From Bradyrhizobium sp. CSS354 (lineage in GTDB: Bacteria; Pseudomonadota; Alphaproteobacteria; Rhizobiales; Xanthobacteraceae): 64,000 bases of DNA. The stretch covers positions 310,001 to 374,000 of the forward strand of contig NZ_JAACFU010000006.1 of NCBI RefSeq assembly GCF_029051725.1, read 5' to 3'. A model generated the notes under the pieces. That model searched no databases. It was not told the origin of the DNA and saw nothing but the letters and a program-made list of their open reading frames with translations. The position numbers were made by a program, and so were the translations under genes. This document shows, piece by piece, positions 51,574-61,508 of the stretch; position 1 is the first letter of the stretch; each line of letters starts with the position of its first letter.

Positions 51574-53622
51574 ATGAGCCTTTCCCTCCACCCCGACACC
51601 CCGCAAGCCAGGACGCTGCCAAGCGCGGCGCCGGTTGCCGTCGCGTCCGGCACGACGCCAGGGCAGGGGATCAAGAGCCGGCTCTTCACCAAATATGTCG
51701 CGCTGTTCGTGGCTGTCGTCGCGATCGCGCTGCTGGCGAACGGGCTGTTCGAGGTCTTCTTCTATTATCGCGAGCACAAGTCCGCTCTGATCCGGGTTCA
51801 GCATGAACAGGCGGAGGCGGCCGCGGCCAAGATCGGTCAGTTCGTCAAGGAGATCGAGAGCCAGCTCGGCTGGACCACGCAGCTGCCGTGGTCGGCGGGC
51901 TCGATCGAGCAGCGCCGGTTCGATGCGCTGCGGCTGCTGCGCCAAGTCCCCGCGGTCACCGAGCTCGCCCAGGTCGATGCGACCGGCAGGGAGCGGCTGC
52001 GGGTCTCGCGGCTCGCCATGGACGCGATCGACAGCGGCATCGATCTGTCGGACGATCCGAAGTTCACCGAGGCGGTCGCGCACAAGGTCTTTTACGGTCC
52101 GGTCTATTTTCGCAGGGAGTCCGAGCCGTACATGACCCTGGCCCAGGCCGGGTCGCGCAAGGATGCCGGCGTCAGTATCGCGGAGGTCAATCTCAAGCTG
52201 ATCTGGGACGTTGTGTCCCAGATCAAGGTCGGCGAGCACGGACACGCCTACGTGGTCGGCCCGGAAGGACGCCTGATCGCGCACCCCGATATCAGCCTGG
52301 TCCTGCGCAACACCGACATGTCTGGTCTCACCCAGGTGCGCGCCGCGCTTGCCGGAGGCAGCGCCACGCTCGACGCGCTTTCCGAAGCGCGCAATCTCCA
52401 GGGACAGAAGGTGCTGACCGCATCGGCCCCGATCGCGCCGCTGCACTGGACCATGTTCGTCGAGCTCCCGGTCGAGGAGGCCTATGCGGCGCTCTATGCC
52501 GCGTTGGAACGGCTCGCATTCGTGCTGCTCGCGGCGTCGATCTTCGCGGTGCTCGCCGGGATATTCCTCGCGCGCCGCATGGTCGGGCCGATCCAGGCGC
52601 TGCGGAGCGGCGCCGAGCGCATCGGCAGCGGCGATTTCTCCCAGCGCATCTCGATCAGAACCGGTGACGAGCTCGAGGGTCTCGCAGACCAGTTCAACCA
52701 CATGGGCGAGCGCCTGCAGGAATCGTATGCAGACCTCGAGAACAAGGTGGAGCAGCGGACCGCAGAACTCCGGCAATCCCTCGACGATCTTCGCACTGCG
52801 CAGGACCGCCTGATCCAGACCGAGAAGCTCGCGTCCCTCGGCCAGCTCACGGCGGGGATCGCGCACGAGATCAAGAACCCGCTCAATTTCGTCAACAATT
52901 TCTCGGCGGTGTCGACGGAGCTGATCGACGAGCTCAACGAAGCGCTGCAAGGGGCCTCGCTCGACGGCAAGACAAAGGAGGAGGTCGACGAGCTGACCGG
53001 CATGCTCAGGAGCAACCTCGAAAAGGTGGTGCAGCACGGCAAGCGCGCCGATTCTATCGTCAGGAACATGCTGCTGCATTCGCGCGAGGGCTCCGGCGAG
53101 CATCGCCCCAGCGATATCAACGCGATCCTGGAGGAGAGCCTTAATCTCGCCTATCACGGCGCACGTGTCGAAAGGCCCGGCTTCAACGTCACAATCGAGC
53201 GCGGCTTCGACCCCGCCGCGGGCATGGTCGATGTTTATCCGCAGGAAATCACGCGCGTCTTCCTCAATCTGATCTCGAACGGCTTCTACGCCACCGTCAA
53301 GCGCAAGGAGAGCGCCGCAGACGCCTTCGAGCCCACGTTGCGCGCGGCAACCAAAACTCTCGGCGACAAGCTCGAGATCCGTATTCGCGACAATGGCACC
53401 GGGATCCCGTCGGAGGTGAGGGAGAAGATGTTCAATCCCTTCTTCACCACCAAGCCGGCCGGCGAGGGCACCGGGCTCGGCCTTTCCATGAGCCATGACA
53501 TCGTGGTGAATCAGCACGGCGGCACCATCGACGTGAACACCGAGCCCGGTGTGTTCACCGAATTCATCATCACCCTGCCGCGCATGATGGCGGCGGGCGA
53601 CACTTCCGGAGGCAAGACTTGA
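51574..53622 (+). CDS. Membrane sensor histidine kinase with periplasmic dCache-like domain and HAMP
   Basis: The 682-residue kinase has a membrane helix near residues 41-62, a periplasmic sensor of about 250 residues ([20 protein letters not shown] is Cache-like), a second helix near 312-332, HAMP ([11 protein letters not shown] onward), a coiled coil and the kinase core. The phosphorylated His431 lies in [13 protein letters not shown] box NLISNGFYA and G boxes DNGTGIP and GEGTGLGLS are intact. The dimerisation region has an unusually long insertion ([19 protein letters not shown] onward). TTGA overlap links it to the receiver gene, so the product likely phosphorylates the two receivers downstream. 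Confidence 0.92.
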   Translation: MSLSLHPDTPQARTLPSAAPVAVASGTTPGQGIKSRLFTKYVALFVAVVAIALLANGLFEVFFYYREHKSALIRVQHEQAEAAAAKIGQFVKEIESQLGWTTQLPWSAGSIEQRRFDALRLLRQVPAVTELAQVDATGRERLRVSRLAMDAIDSGIDLSDDPKFTEAVAHKVFYGPVYFRRESEPYMTLAQAGSRKDAGVSIAEVNLKLIWDVVSQIKVGEHGHAYVVGPEGRLIAHPDISLVLRNTDMSGLTQVRAALAGGSATLDALSEARNLQGQKVLTASAPIAPLHWTMFVELPVEEAYAALYAALERLAFVLLAASIFAVLAGIFLARRMVGPIQALRSGAERIGSGDFSQRISIRTGDELEGLADQFNHMGERLQESYADLENKVEQRTAELRQSLDDLRTAQDRLIQTEKLASLGQLTAGIAHEIKNPLNFVNNFSAVSTELIDELNEALQGASLDGKTKEEVDELTGMLRSNLEKVVQHGKRADSIVRNMLLHSREGSGEHRPSDINAILEESLNLAYHGARVERPGFNVTIERGFDPAAGMVDVYPQEITRVFLNLISNGFYATVKRKESAADAFEPTLRAATKTLGDKLEIRIRDNGTGIPSEVREKMFNPFFTTKPAGEGTGLGLSMSHDIVVNQHGGTIDVNTEPGVFTEFIITLPRMMAAGDTSGGKT

Positions 53623-54008
53623 ACGTTTATATTCTGGTCGTCGATGACGAGCCCGACGTCGAGGCGCTGTTCCGGCAGCAGTTCCGGCGCGATTTGCGCA
53701 CCGGCCGCTTCCAGATGGAATTCGCGCCGTCCGCGCCCGATGCGCTGAAGCTCGCCGCCGAGGTTCGCGATCCCTCGTTGATCCTGATTCTGTCCGACAT
53801 CAACATGCCCGGCATGAGCGGGCTCGACATGCTGCCGAAGGTACGTGATGCGCATCCTGACGTTCCCGTCATCATGATCACCGCCTATGGAGATGCCGAG
53901 ACGCGTCGGAAGGCGATCGAGCGTGGCGCAGTCGGGCTTCTGACCAAGCCGATCGATTTCGCGCTGCTGCGGCAGGAAATCGACACGAGGCTCGAGCAAG
54001 CCGCATGA
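53619..54008 (+). CDS. Single-domain response regulator
   Basis: The 129-residue protein is a receiver domain only. Asp60 in LSDINMPGM is the phosphorylation site, with the acidic pair in VVDDEPD, Thr in MITAYG and Lys in LTKPID. The start is TTG at 53619, overlapping the kinase stop. It has no output domain, so it probably acts as a phosphate sink, a relay or a partner of the kinase. ATGA overlap joins it to the cyclase gene. Confidence 0.9.
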   Translation: MNVYILVVDDEPDVEALFRQQFRRDLRTGRFQMEFAPSAPDALKLAAEVRDPSLILILSDINMPGMSGLDMLPKVRDAHPDVPVIMITAYGDAETRRKAIERGAVGLLTKPIDFALLRQEIDTRLEQAA

Positions 54009-55255
54009 CCGCGACCATCCTCTTCGTCGACGACGAGCCGGATCTCGAGGCGTTGGTCCTGCAAAAATTCCGTAGGCAGATTCGCGATGGGTCGGTAACG
54101 ATCATGTTCGCGCGCGACGGCCTCGAAGCGCTGCAATCGCTCGAGCAGAACCCGCATGTCGACATGGTAGTTTCCGACATCAACATGCCCAGGATGGACG
54201 GGTTGTCGCTGCTGGCGAAGCTCCAGGAAGCCGAAGACAAGAAGTCCACCATCATCGTGTCGGCCTATGGCGACATGAGCAATATCCGCACTGCAATGAA
54301 CCGCGGTGCGTTCGACTTCCTGACCAAACCAATCGATTTCGCCGACCTGGAGATGACGATCCAGAAGACTATCCGCCACATCGAAATGCTGCGAGAGGTG
54401 CGAGGCCGCCAGGCGGAAGCCGAGCGCGCTCACGCCGCGCTCTCGCGTCATTTCTCGCCCGAGCTCGCCAAGCGTCTCGCGGCAGGGAGCGAAGGCAGGG
54501 GGATCGAAGTACAGTGGCGCGATATCGCGACCATTTTCACTGATATTACCGGCTTTACCTCGCTGGTCGAGAGTGCGCCGCCGGAGACGCTGGGCGCGCT
54601 TCTCAACGAGTATGTCGGCGGGATGACAGAGATCGTCTTCGCGCATGAGGGGACGGTTGCCAAGATCATCGGCGATGCAATCCAGGTGCTCTTCAACGCG
54701 CCCGGGGATCAGCCGGACTATGCGACGCGCGCGGTCGCCTGTGCGCACGATCTCGACGCTTGGGCGGAGGATTTTTCCGCGCGCTGGAAGGTGAGAGGCG
54801 TGAATTTCGGTACCACCCGCATCGGCATTCACGCCGGGCCGGCGCTGGTCGGAAATTTCGGCGGCAACCGGTTTTTCGACTACACCGCGTATGGCGACTC
54901 CATCAACATCGCGGCGCGACTGGAAACCGCGAACAAGCATCTGGGCACGCGGATTTGCGTCAGTGCCGGCATCGCCGAGGCGGCTGAGAAATTTCGGGGT
55001 CGTTCCGTCGGGGAGCTGATGCTGCGTGGACGCAGCGAACCGTTGCGCGCGTTCGAGCCGCTGACGCCGGCCCAATTCGCTGCGCCGGAAACGGCGCTGT
55101 ATTCCGAGGCTTTTGCCAAGATGGCGGCCGGTGATGCCGCGGCCATGCCGGCCTTCGCCGCGCTGGTCGGCATGCATGCCGACGATACGCTGGCCGGCTT
55201 TCACCTGAAGCGCCTGCTTAATGGCGCCAAGGGCATTCGCATGCAACTGGAATAG
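54005..55255 (+). CDS. Response regulator-class III adenylate/guanylate cyclase fusion
   Basis: The 416-residue protein has a receiver domain (residues 1-120, phospho-acceptor Asp58, Lys in LTKPID), a helical linker with EAERAHAALSRHFSPELAKRL, and a class III cyclase catalytic domain. Metal-binding Asp180 (IFTDITGF) and Asp224 (GDAIQVLF) are both present, and DYTAYGDSINIAARLE gives the Asn and Arg that stabilise the transition state. It should therefore be active and make a cyclic nucleotide on phosphorylation. A tail of about 60 residues follows the cyclase domain. Nucleotide choice, ATP or GTP, is not certain from the sequence. Confidence 0.9.
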   Translation: MTATILFVDDEPDLEALVLQKFRRQIRDGSVTIMFARDGLEALQSLEQNPHVDMVVSDINMPRMDGLSLLAKLQEAEDKKSTIIVSAYGDMSNIRTAMNRGAFDFLTKPIDFADLEMTIQKTIRHIEMLREVRGRQAEAERAHAALSRHFSPELAKRLAAGSEGRGIEVQWRDIATIFTDITGFTSLVESAPPETLGALLNEYVGGMTEIVFAHEGTVAKIIGDAIQVLFNAPGDQPDYATRAVACAHDLDAWAEDFSARWKVRGVNFGTTRIGIHAGPALVGNFGGNRFFDYTAYGDSINIAARLETANKHLGTRICVSAGIAEAAEKFRGRSVGELMLRGRSEPLRAFEPLTPAQFAAPETALYSEAFAKMAAGDAAAMPAFAALVGMHADDTLAGFHLKRLLNGAKGIRMQLE

Positions 55256-55264
55256 GAATCCGAT

Positions 55265-56011
55265 ATGATTGGTGAATTCTCCGCCGGCAATTACCGCTTC
55301 ATTCCGTCCGTATTCCAGTATTCGGCCGGTGCGGCCGCGGACGACGGCTACGAGATCGAGCGCGTCCGCTTCGACCGCCTGGTGCCGCTCGCGGAAGGGT
55401 TTGCGCTTGCCGCGAAGTATATTCAGGAGGCGGGACGGCCGCTGACGGCGTTCTGCGCCTGCGAGCTGCGCTCGCCCGCGGCCTTCAGCGAGGAAGGCTT
55501 TCGCGCGTTCAACCTGCACTATGTGAAGACGCTGTCCGAATGGGACATCTTCGATGGCACTACCAATCCGGTGGCGCGCAGCAATGTCTGTCCAGAGATC
55601 GACCCGCCGGCCGAGCCGTCGTTCTATGCGTTCTCCTTCACGCGGCCGACAGGCTCGAAGATGCCGAGCTTCGTGATCGCCGGCGGCGCCGAGGCGCGCG
55701 AGGGCAGTGGGACCTATGTCGAGCGCACCGTGCGCTACCGCGACCTCAGCCCGGAAGGCCTTCGCGAGAAGGTGCGCTATACGACGACATCGCAGATGGA
55801 AAACAGGATGACGGCCTTCGGCTTCGGCTGGAAGGACACGACCGGCGTGCAGGCGTATTCCGTGCACGACTTCCACCACGCACTGGTCGACGAGCTGGTC
55901 CGCCGCGGGGCGTTACGGTCCGGCCTGACCTGGCACTATGCCCGGCCGCCGGTGGTCGATCTCGAATACGAGATGGATTGCCGCCGCGTGATGCGCGAGT
56001 TCGTGATCTAG
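55265..56011 (+). CDS. CnbZ-like protein (2-amino-5-chloromuconate deaminase family)
   Basis: The 248-residue protein starts MIGEFSAGNYRFIPSVFQYS and contains RPLTAFCACELRSPAAFSEEGF and NPVARSNVCPE. These stretches resemble, from memory, proteins annotated as the aminomuconate deaminase CnbZ and RidA-related proteins. The similarity is recalled and not tested. If right, it would deaminate an enamine/imine from aromatic amine breakdown. It lies 9 bp after the cyclase gene and overlaps the leftward ABC permease gene by 4 bp tail to tail; no other aromatic-ring genes are close. Confidence 0.6.
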   Translation: MIGEFSAGNYRFIPSVFQYSAGAAADDGYEIERVRFDRLVPLAEGFALAAKYIQEAGRPLTAFCACELRSPAAFSEEGFRAFNLHYVKTLSEWDIFDGTTNPVARSNVCPEIDPPAEPSFYAFSFTRPTGSKMPSFVIAGGAEAREGSGTYVERTVRYRDLSPEGLREKVRYTTTSQMENRMTAFGFGWKDTTGVQAYSVHDFHHALVDELVRRGALRSGLTWHYARPPVVDLEYEMDCRRVMREFVI

Positions 56012-56895
56012 CGCTGGCGCGGATCGAGCGCGTCGCGCAGGCCGTCGCCGAGCAGGTTCAGCGACAGCACCACGAGGAACATCGCAAGGCCCGGCCAGAG
56101 CGCCATCCAGGGCGCCTGGGTCAGGAAGCGCTGCGCTGCGTTGAGCATGCTGCCCCAGGATGGCGCCGGCGGCTGCTGGCCCAGGCCAAGGAAGGACAGC
56201 GCAGCTTCGGCGATGATGGCGGCCGCAATCGACAGCGTCGCCTGCACCAGCAGCGCCGGCAGGATGTTCGGCAGGATGTGTGAGAACGCGATCCGCCACG
56301 GCGGATTGCCGAGTGCGCGCGCCGCCTCGACATAGTCCTCGGCCTTGACGTTCAACACCTGGCCGCGGGTCAGGCGGATGAAGATCGGGGTTGCCGAGAT
56401 GCCGATCGCGATCATGGCGTTGCCGAGGCTCGGACCGAGGAATGCGGCGAGCGCGATCGCCAGGATCAGGAATGGGCAGGCCAGCATCGCGTCGGTCATC
56501 CGGCTGATCAGCGCATCGACGAAGCCGCCGCGATAGCCGGCGAGCAGGCCGAGCGGAACGCCAACGCCCAGCGCGATCGCGACCGAGATGAGGCCCGCGA
56601 GCAGCGACGCGCGCGCGCCGTAGACGACGCGGCTCAGAATGTCGCGACCGAGCTCGTCGGTGCCGAACCAGTGCGCCGCAGTGGGCGGCTTCCGGACCAG
56701 GCTCCAGCTCGTCGCGACGGGATCGTAGGGCATGACGAGCGGCGCGAGCAGCGCGAGGCCGACGAACAACGTGACCATGACAAGCCCGAACACTGCGGCC
56801 TTGCGTTTGAAGAGGCGCCGCCGGGCGCGCCGCGCCGGGCTGTCCAGCTCGTCAGCTTGCGCGATGGGAGCGGCGGGCAGGGCGGCATCGGTCAT
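56008..56895 (-). CDS. Peptide-type ABC transporter permease (DppC-like)
   Basis: The 295-residue permease has an N-terminal cytoplasmic tail, the OppC N-terminal helix and about six helices. The family motif is seen as PTAAHWFGTDELGRDILSRVVYGAR near residues 67-95, and the EAA docking loop as DYVEAARALGNPPWRIAFSHILP. It pairs with the DppB-like permease 3 bp upstream in an operon with binding protein and two ATPases. Likely imports peptides or gamma-glutamyl compounds given the neighbouring transferase. Confidence 0.9.
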   Translation of the reverse strand: MTDAALPAAPIAQADELDSPARRARRRLFKRKAAVFGLVMVTLFVGLALLAPLVMPYDPVATSWSLVRKPPTAAHWFGTDELGRDILSRVVYGARASLLAGLISVAIALGVGVPLGLLAGYRGGFVDALISRMTDAMLACPFLILAIALAAFLGPSLGNAMIAIGISATPIFIRLTRGQVLNVKAEDYVEAARALGNPPWRIAFSHILPNILPALLVQATLSIAAAIIAEAALSFLGLGQQPPAPSWGSMLNAAQRFLTQAPWMALWPGLAMFLVVLSLNLLGDGLRDALDPRQR

Positions 56896-56898
56896 GGT

Positions 56899-57840
56899 CT
56901 AGCCCCGCAGCCGCGGATTGACGAGGATGTAGGCGACATCGGCAACCAGGTTCAGCGCGATGTAGACCGTCGCCGTCACCAGCACGACGCCCTGTACCAC
57001 CGCGTAGTCGCGGTTGAACACGGCATCCACGATCAGTTTGCCGAAGCCGGGAATGGAGAAGATCTGCTCGGTCAGAACCGCCCCCGACAACAGCGTGCCG
57101 AGCTCGAGCGCGCCGAGCGTGATGATCGGCGTGAGTGCGTTGCGCATGGCGTGCTTGAGGATGACCGAGCGTTCGGACAATCCCTTGGCGCGTGCGGTGC
57201 GGACGTAGTCGCTTTCCAGCACCTGGAGCATGGCGCTCCGGGTGTGCCGCATCAGGACCGCGGAAATCGCGTTGCCGAGCACGAAGGCCGGCATGATGGT
57301 GGCGGCGAGGCTCGCACGCCAGTTCTCGGTCAGCGGTACGTAACCGGACGCCGGCAGCCAGCCGAGTTCGATCGAGAACAGGAAGATGAGCATGATGCCG
57401 AGCCAGAAATTCGGCGTCGAGATGCCCCACAGCGCGAATAAATTGGCGCCATAGTCCCAGACGGTGCCCTTTTTCACGGCGGAGACGATGCCGGCGGGAA
57501 TGCCAATCAGGAGCGCGATCAACATTGCCATCGAGCCGAGCTGGAGCGTCACCGGCAGCTTCTGCGCGATCAGCTCGCGCACCGGCATCTTGTTGCGCAG
57601 CGACTCTCCGAAATTGCCGGTCAGGACTCCCTTGAGCCAGTAGACGTACTGCACGGGGATCGGCTGATCGAGCCGGTATTGCTGGCGGATCTGCTCGATC
57701 ACGGCGGGATCGCGCTCCTCGCCGGCCATCACCAGGGCCGGATCGCCCGGCAACAATTGCTGCAGCGAGAAGATCAGCACCGACACGAAGAAAAGTGTCG
57801 GCACGATCTGCGCAATGCGGCGGGCGAGGAAATTCAGCAT
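56899..57840 (-). CDS. Peptide-type ABC transporter permease (DppB-like)
   Basis: The 313-residue permease opens with MLNFLARRIAQIVPTLFFVSVL and shows the DppB/OppB motifs GDPALVMAGEERDPAVIEQIR and YVRTARAKGLSERSVILKHAMRNAL (docking loop). It has about six helices. It is the first permease gene after the binding protein on this strand, 31 bp downstream of it. Confidence 0.9.
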   Translation of the reverse strand: MLNFLARRIAQIVPTLFFVSVLIFSLQQLLPGDPALVMAGEERDPAVIEQIRQQYRLDQPIPVQYVYWLKGVLTGNFGESLRNKMPVRELIAQKLPVTLQLGSMAMLIALLIGIPAGIVSAVKKGTVWDYGANLFALWGISTPNFWLGIMLIFLFSIELGWLPASGYVPLTENWRASLAATIMPAFVLGNAISAVLMRHTRSAMLQVLESDYVRTARAKGLSERSVILKHAMRNALTPIITLGALELGTLLSGAVLTEQIFSIPGFGKLIVDAVFNRDYAVVQGVVLVTATVYIALNLVADVAYILVNPRLRG

Positions 57841-57871
57841 GGCGCCGGCCGCATGTCAGGCGACGCCGTGC

Positions 57872-59404
57872 TCACTTGAACTTCAGCCCGACCACGCGCA
57901 CCAGCCCGTCGGGCATCTGCCTATAACCCTGGAGCCTGGTCGTGTGCGCAATCAGAAGCGTGCGGTGGTAGATGTAGATGATCGGCAAATCGTCGAGCAG
58001 GATCTTGGCCATCTTTTCGTAGATCGCTTTGCGCTCCGCGACATTGGCGGTCAGCCTTCCTTCTTCCAGCAGCTTATCGGTCTCCGGATTCGAATAGACG
58101 CCATCGTTCTGCGGTGCCTTGCTGCGCATGAAGATATAGGAGTTGCCGTCTGGGTCGATGCGGCCGCTCCAGTTAATCTGGAAGATCTGGAACTCGCCGG
58201 CCTGGGCCTGCTTGAAGGTGGTCGCGAATTCGACCGCGCGGATCTTGATATCGAAGCCCGCTTCCGCGGCCATCGACTGGACGACTTGGGCAACGGCTTC
58301 ATTCTCCGCGCCTTTGGGAATCATGTAGTCGACTGTCACTGGCGAAGTGACGCCGGCTTCCTTCAGAAGCGCCTTGGCCTTCGCGATGTCGCGGCCACGA
58401 ACCGGAAACGCTTTCTGGTAGTAGGGATGGGTGGGGCTGACCCATTGATTGCCCGGCGTGAACTCGCCGTTGAAGACGACCTGGTTGAGGGCCTCGCGAT
58501 CGATCGACAGATCGAGCGCCTGGCGGACCTTCGCCGATTGGCTCAGCGGCCCCTTGCTCTTGTCGTTGCCAATATTGACCGTGAGGCCGAGATAGCCGAG
58601 CTCCGGTGCCGTCGACAGCACGAGCCGCGAATCCGCGCGCACGTCCTTGATGTCGGTGGCGAGCACGCGCTCGATCAGATCGAGCCCACCGGACTTCAGG
58701 TTGGCGAGGCGCACCGTGGCGTCCACGATCGGCAGGAACACGACGCGGTCGATATGGATGTTGTCCTTGTTCCAGTAGTCGGCGAATCTCTCGAACACCA
58801 TGCGGTCCTGCTGCACGCGCTCGACGAATTTGTAGGGACCGGCGCAGACCGGATGCAGGCCGAACTTGTCGCCGGCCTCCTTGGCGGCCTTCGGCGACAC
58901 CATCATGCCGGAACGGTCGGTCAGCTGGGCGATCAGCGGGGAGTAAGGCGTCTTGAGTACCAGCTTGATGGTCAGGGGATCGACGACCTCGACGTGGTCG
59001 ACGCTGGCAAGCTCGGACTTGCGGAACGAACCCGGCAGCGTCATGTGACGCTCGATCGAGAACTTTGCCGCTTCCGCGTCGAGCGGCTCGCCATCGTGGA
59101 ATTTCACGTTGGGCCGCAGCTTGACCGTCATCTCCTTGCCGTCGGCCGAGGTCTCATGAGACAGCGCGAGCTGCGGCACGATGTTGAGCTTCTCGTCGAT
59201 GTCGAACAGCTTGTCGCAGAAGGCGGAGAACACGATGCGGCCGACATAGGTGCGGCCGATGCTGGGATCGAGGATGTCAGGATCCTCGGCGATGCCGATG
59301 CGAAGCGTGGTCTGGGCCTGGGCCTGGGCTTGGGCCGCGCCTATGAGCGACGTCAGCAATGCCGACGCCAGGAGTGCCAAACGCATAGGACTCATCGCTC
59401 TCAA
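57872..59404 (-). CDS. ABC transporter substrate-binding protein, family 5 (peptide/nickel type)
   Basis: The 510-residue protein has a Sec signal (MRLALLASALLTSLIGAA, cleavage near AQA) and the family 5 fold, with TLRIGIAEDPDILDPSIG at the mature end and PNVKFHDGEPLDAEAAKFSIERH characteristic of peptide-binding members. Next to the cleavage site an AQAQAQAQ run is encoded by a six-base repeat in the DNA (59307-59337). Ligand is probably a peptide or glutathione-like molecule because of the gamma-glutamyltransferase gene in the operon; this is inference. Confidence 0.88.
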   Translation of the reverse strand: MRAMSPMRLALLASALLTSLIGAAQAQAQAQTTLRIGIAEDPDILDPSIGRTYVGRIVFSAFCDKLFDIDEKLNIVPQLALSHETSADGKEMTVKLRPNVKFHDGEPLDAEAAKFSIERHMTLPGSFRKSELASVDHVEVVDPLTIKLVLKTPYSPLIAQLTDRSGMMVSPKAAKEAGDKFGLHPVCAGPYKFVERVQQDRMVFERFADYWNKDNIHIDRVVFLPIVDATVRLANLKSGGLDLIERVLATDIKDVRADSRLVLSTAPELGYLGLTVNIGNDKSKGPLSQSAKVRQALDLSIDREALNQVVFNGEFTPGNQWVSPTHPYYQKAFPVRGRDIAKAKALLKEAGVTSPVTVDYMIPKGAENEAVAQVVQSMAAEAGFDIKIRAVEFATTFKQAQAGEFQIFQINWSGRIDPDGNSYIFMRSKAPQNDGVYSNPETDKLLEEGRLTANVAERKAIYEKMAKILLDDLPIIYIYHRTLLIAHTTRLQGYRQMPDGLVRVVGLKFK

Positions 59405-59418
59405 CCTCTGTTTTACGG

Positions 59419-60519
59419 CTATGCCGGGTTCGTTCCCAATGAACTAACCCCGCTGCCGCGGACTGCTTCCGGGCCGCCGCTGAAGGCGGCGACCAATTTT
59501 TCGAGAACCGGGGAGAAGCCGCCGTCCGTCGGGACGATTGCCTCGGACGACGGCAGTTCCGACGTTCGGTGGCATGCCGTTGCATGTCCGATGCCATCCC
59601 GCACGAGCTGAGGCATTTCGCTGCGGCAACGGTCGACGACGTAGGGGCAGCGGGTGTGGAAGCGGCATCCCGGCGGCGGATTGAGCGCGCTGGGAATCTC
59701 TCCCTGCAGCACAATCCGGCTGCGCTTTGCCCGCGGTTTAGGCACGGGGATCGCCGACAACAGCGCCCGGCTATAGGGATGGCGGGGCGCGGCGAACAGT
59801 GCGTCCGCGGCCGCCGTTTCGACGATCTGGCCGAGATTCATCACCGCCACGTGGTCGGCGATGTGCTTGACCACCGCGAGGTCGTGCGAGACGAAAATGT
59901 AGGCCAGCCCAAGCCGGTGCTGGAGCTCGCGCAGCAGATTGAGGATCTGCGAGCGGATCGAGACGTCGAGCGCCGAGACCGGCTCATCGCAGATGATCAG
60001 TTTCGGCTCGACCGCGAGGGCGCGGGCGATGGCGATGCGCTGACGCTGGCCGCCGGAGAACTCGTGCGGGTAACGCCGCGCCAGCCGCGGCTCCAGCCCG
60101 ACCAGCCGCAGAATCTCCTCGACGCGTTCGCGCCGTCGGGCGGGCGGCACCAGATTGTGCAGCGCCAGCGGCTCGGTCAGGATCTGGCCGACGGTCATGC
60201 GCGGATTGAGCGAGGCGTAGGGATCCTGAAAGATGATCTGGGCCTCGCGGCGAAAGGCGCGCAGCGCGCCGGCGTCGAAGGCGAGCAGATCGCGGCCTTC
60301 GAAACGGATCGTGCCTGCATCCGGCTCGATCAGCCGCAGCACGAGGCGGCTGACGGTGGATTTGCCGCAACCGGATTCGCCGACCAGCGCCAGCGTCTTG
60401 CCGGCGTCGAGCGAGAAGGAAACGCCATCGACGGCTTTGACATGCGCCAGCGCCCGGCCGAACAGCGAACGCTCGGCGACGAAATGCTTGACCAGGCCAT
60501 CGACCTCGAGGAGCGCCAT
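59419..60519 (-). CDS. Peptide-type ABC transporter ATP-binding protein (DppF/OppF-like)
   Basis: The 366-residue ATPase has Walker [10 protein letters not shown] near residue 44, Q-loop IIFQDPYASLNPRM, signature SGGQRQRIAIARAL, Walker B LIICDEPVSALD and switch His in VSHDLAVV. The C-terminal cysteine-rich oligopeptide transporter domain is present (PPGCRFHTRCPYVVDRC), which may bind an Fe-S cluster. Its ATG overlaps the stop of the DppD-like gene (TGATG), and the protein has a longer tail (about 40 residues) after the cysteine motif than usual. Confidence 0.9.
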   Translation of the reverse strand: MALLEVDGLVKHFVAERSLFGRALAHVKAVDGVSFSLDAGKTLALVGESGCGKSTVSRLVLRLIEPDAGTIRFEGRDLLAFDAGALRAFRREAQIIFQDPYASLNPRMTVGQILTEPLALHNLVPPARRRERVEEILRLVGLEPRLARRYPHEFSGGQRQRIAIARALAVEPKLIICDEPVSALDVSIRSQILNLLRELQHRLGLAYIFVSHDLAVVKHIADHVAVMNLGQIVETAAADALFAAPRHPYSRALLSAIPVPKPRAKRSRIVLQGEIPSALNPPPGCRFHTRCPYVVDRCRSEMPQLVRDGIGHATACHRTSELPSSEAIVPTDGGFSPVLEKLVAAFSGGPEAVRGSGVSSLGTNPA

Positions 60520-61508
60520 CACGACACCAGACGTTCGAGCGGCGCGCGGATGCAGCGCGAGAGGTGGCCGGGACTGACTTCGACCAGCGGCGGCGGCGCC
60601 TTGGTGCAGGCGTCCAGCACGAAAGGGCAGCGTGCGGCGAAGCGGCATCCCGCGGGCGGCTGCGCCATGTTCGGGACCATGCCCTCGATCGTGGCAAGCT
60701 GTTCGGCGCGATGGTCGAGCCGCGGGATCGAGCCGAGCAGGCCGACGGTGTAGGGATGCTGCGGCGCCGAGAACAGCTCGTCCACCGCCGCGCGCTCGAC
60801 GATCTCGCCAGCATACATCACCGCGACCTCGTCGCAGACTTCGGCGACGACACCGAGATCGTGGGTGATCAGGATGATGGCCGCGCCGCTCGCCGCCTTC
60901 AACTCGCGCATCAGCTCCAGGATCTGGGCCTGAAGGGTGACATCGAGCGCGGTGGTCGGCTCGTCCGCGATCAGCAGCCGCGGGTCGCAGGCGAGCGCCA
61001 TCGCGATCATGACGCGCTGGCGCATGCCGCCGGAGAGCTTGTGCGGATATTCGTCGATCCGCCGCTCGGGCGAGGGGATGTGGACGCGACGCAGCAGATC
61101 GATCGTCCGCTCGCGCGCACTCCTGCGCGAGCCGCCGCGGTGGCGCAGAATCGTCTCGACGATCTGATCGCCGATGGTGAAGCTCGGATTGAGCGAGGTC
61201 ATCGGCTCCTGAAAGATCATCGCGAGCCGGTTGCCGCGGAGGTCGCGCAGCGTCTGGTCCGACGTCTTGAGCAGGTCGAAACCGTCGAAGCGGATCGCGC
61301 CGGAGATTTCCGCGCTCTGTTTCGGCAGCAGGCCCATGATCGCCAGCGACGTCACGCTCTTGCCGCAGCCGGATTCGCCGACGAGGCCGAGCGTCGCGCC
61401 ATTGGCGACGCTGAGATCGACGCCGTCGACCGCGTGGGTGATGCGGCCGTCGTCGCCGTGAAAACGAATACGCAGTTCGCTGATCTCGATGAGGGGGCTC
61501 GGGTTCAT
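60519..61508 (-). CDS. Peptide-type ABC transporter ATP-binding protein (DppD/OppD-like)
   Basis: The 329-residue ATPase has Walker [13 protein letters not shown] near residue 42, Q-loop [14 protein letters not shown], signature [14 protein letters not shown] and Walker [13 protein letters not shown]. The tail has the cysteine pattern [21 protein letters not shown] at 61508 is chosen; the upstream frame overlaps the DUF1028 gene by more than 180 bp. The start overlaps the DUF1028 stop by 4 bp and the end overlaps the next ATPase by 1 bp. Confidence 0.9.
   Translation of the reverse strand: MNPSPLIEISELRIRFHGDDGRITHAVDGVDLSVANGATLGLVGESGCGKSVTSLAIMGLLPKQSAEISGAIRFDGFDLLKTSDQTLRDLRGNRLAMIFQEPMTSLNPSFTIGDQIVETILRHRGGSRRSARERTIDLLRRVHIPSPERRIDEYPHKLSGGMRQRVMIAMALACDPRLLIADEPTTALDVTLQAQILELMRELKAASGAAIILITHDLGVVAEVCDEVAVMYAGEIVERAAVDELFSAPQHPYTVGLLGSIPRLDHRAEQLATIEGMVPNMAQPPAGCRFAARCPFVLDACTKAPPPLVEVSPGHLSRCIRAPLERLVS

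Noticed and set aside
53885-55879. 664-codon open frame on the minus strand
   Set aside because: It is antisense to the receiver-cyclase gene and CnbZ-like gene, both with intact motifs on the plus strand.
57815-59611. 598-codon open frame on the plus strand
   Set aside because: It is antisense to the peptide-binding protein gene, which has a signal peptide and family motifs.
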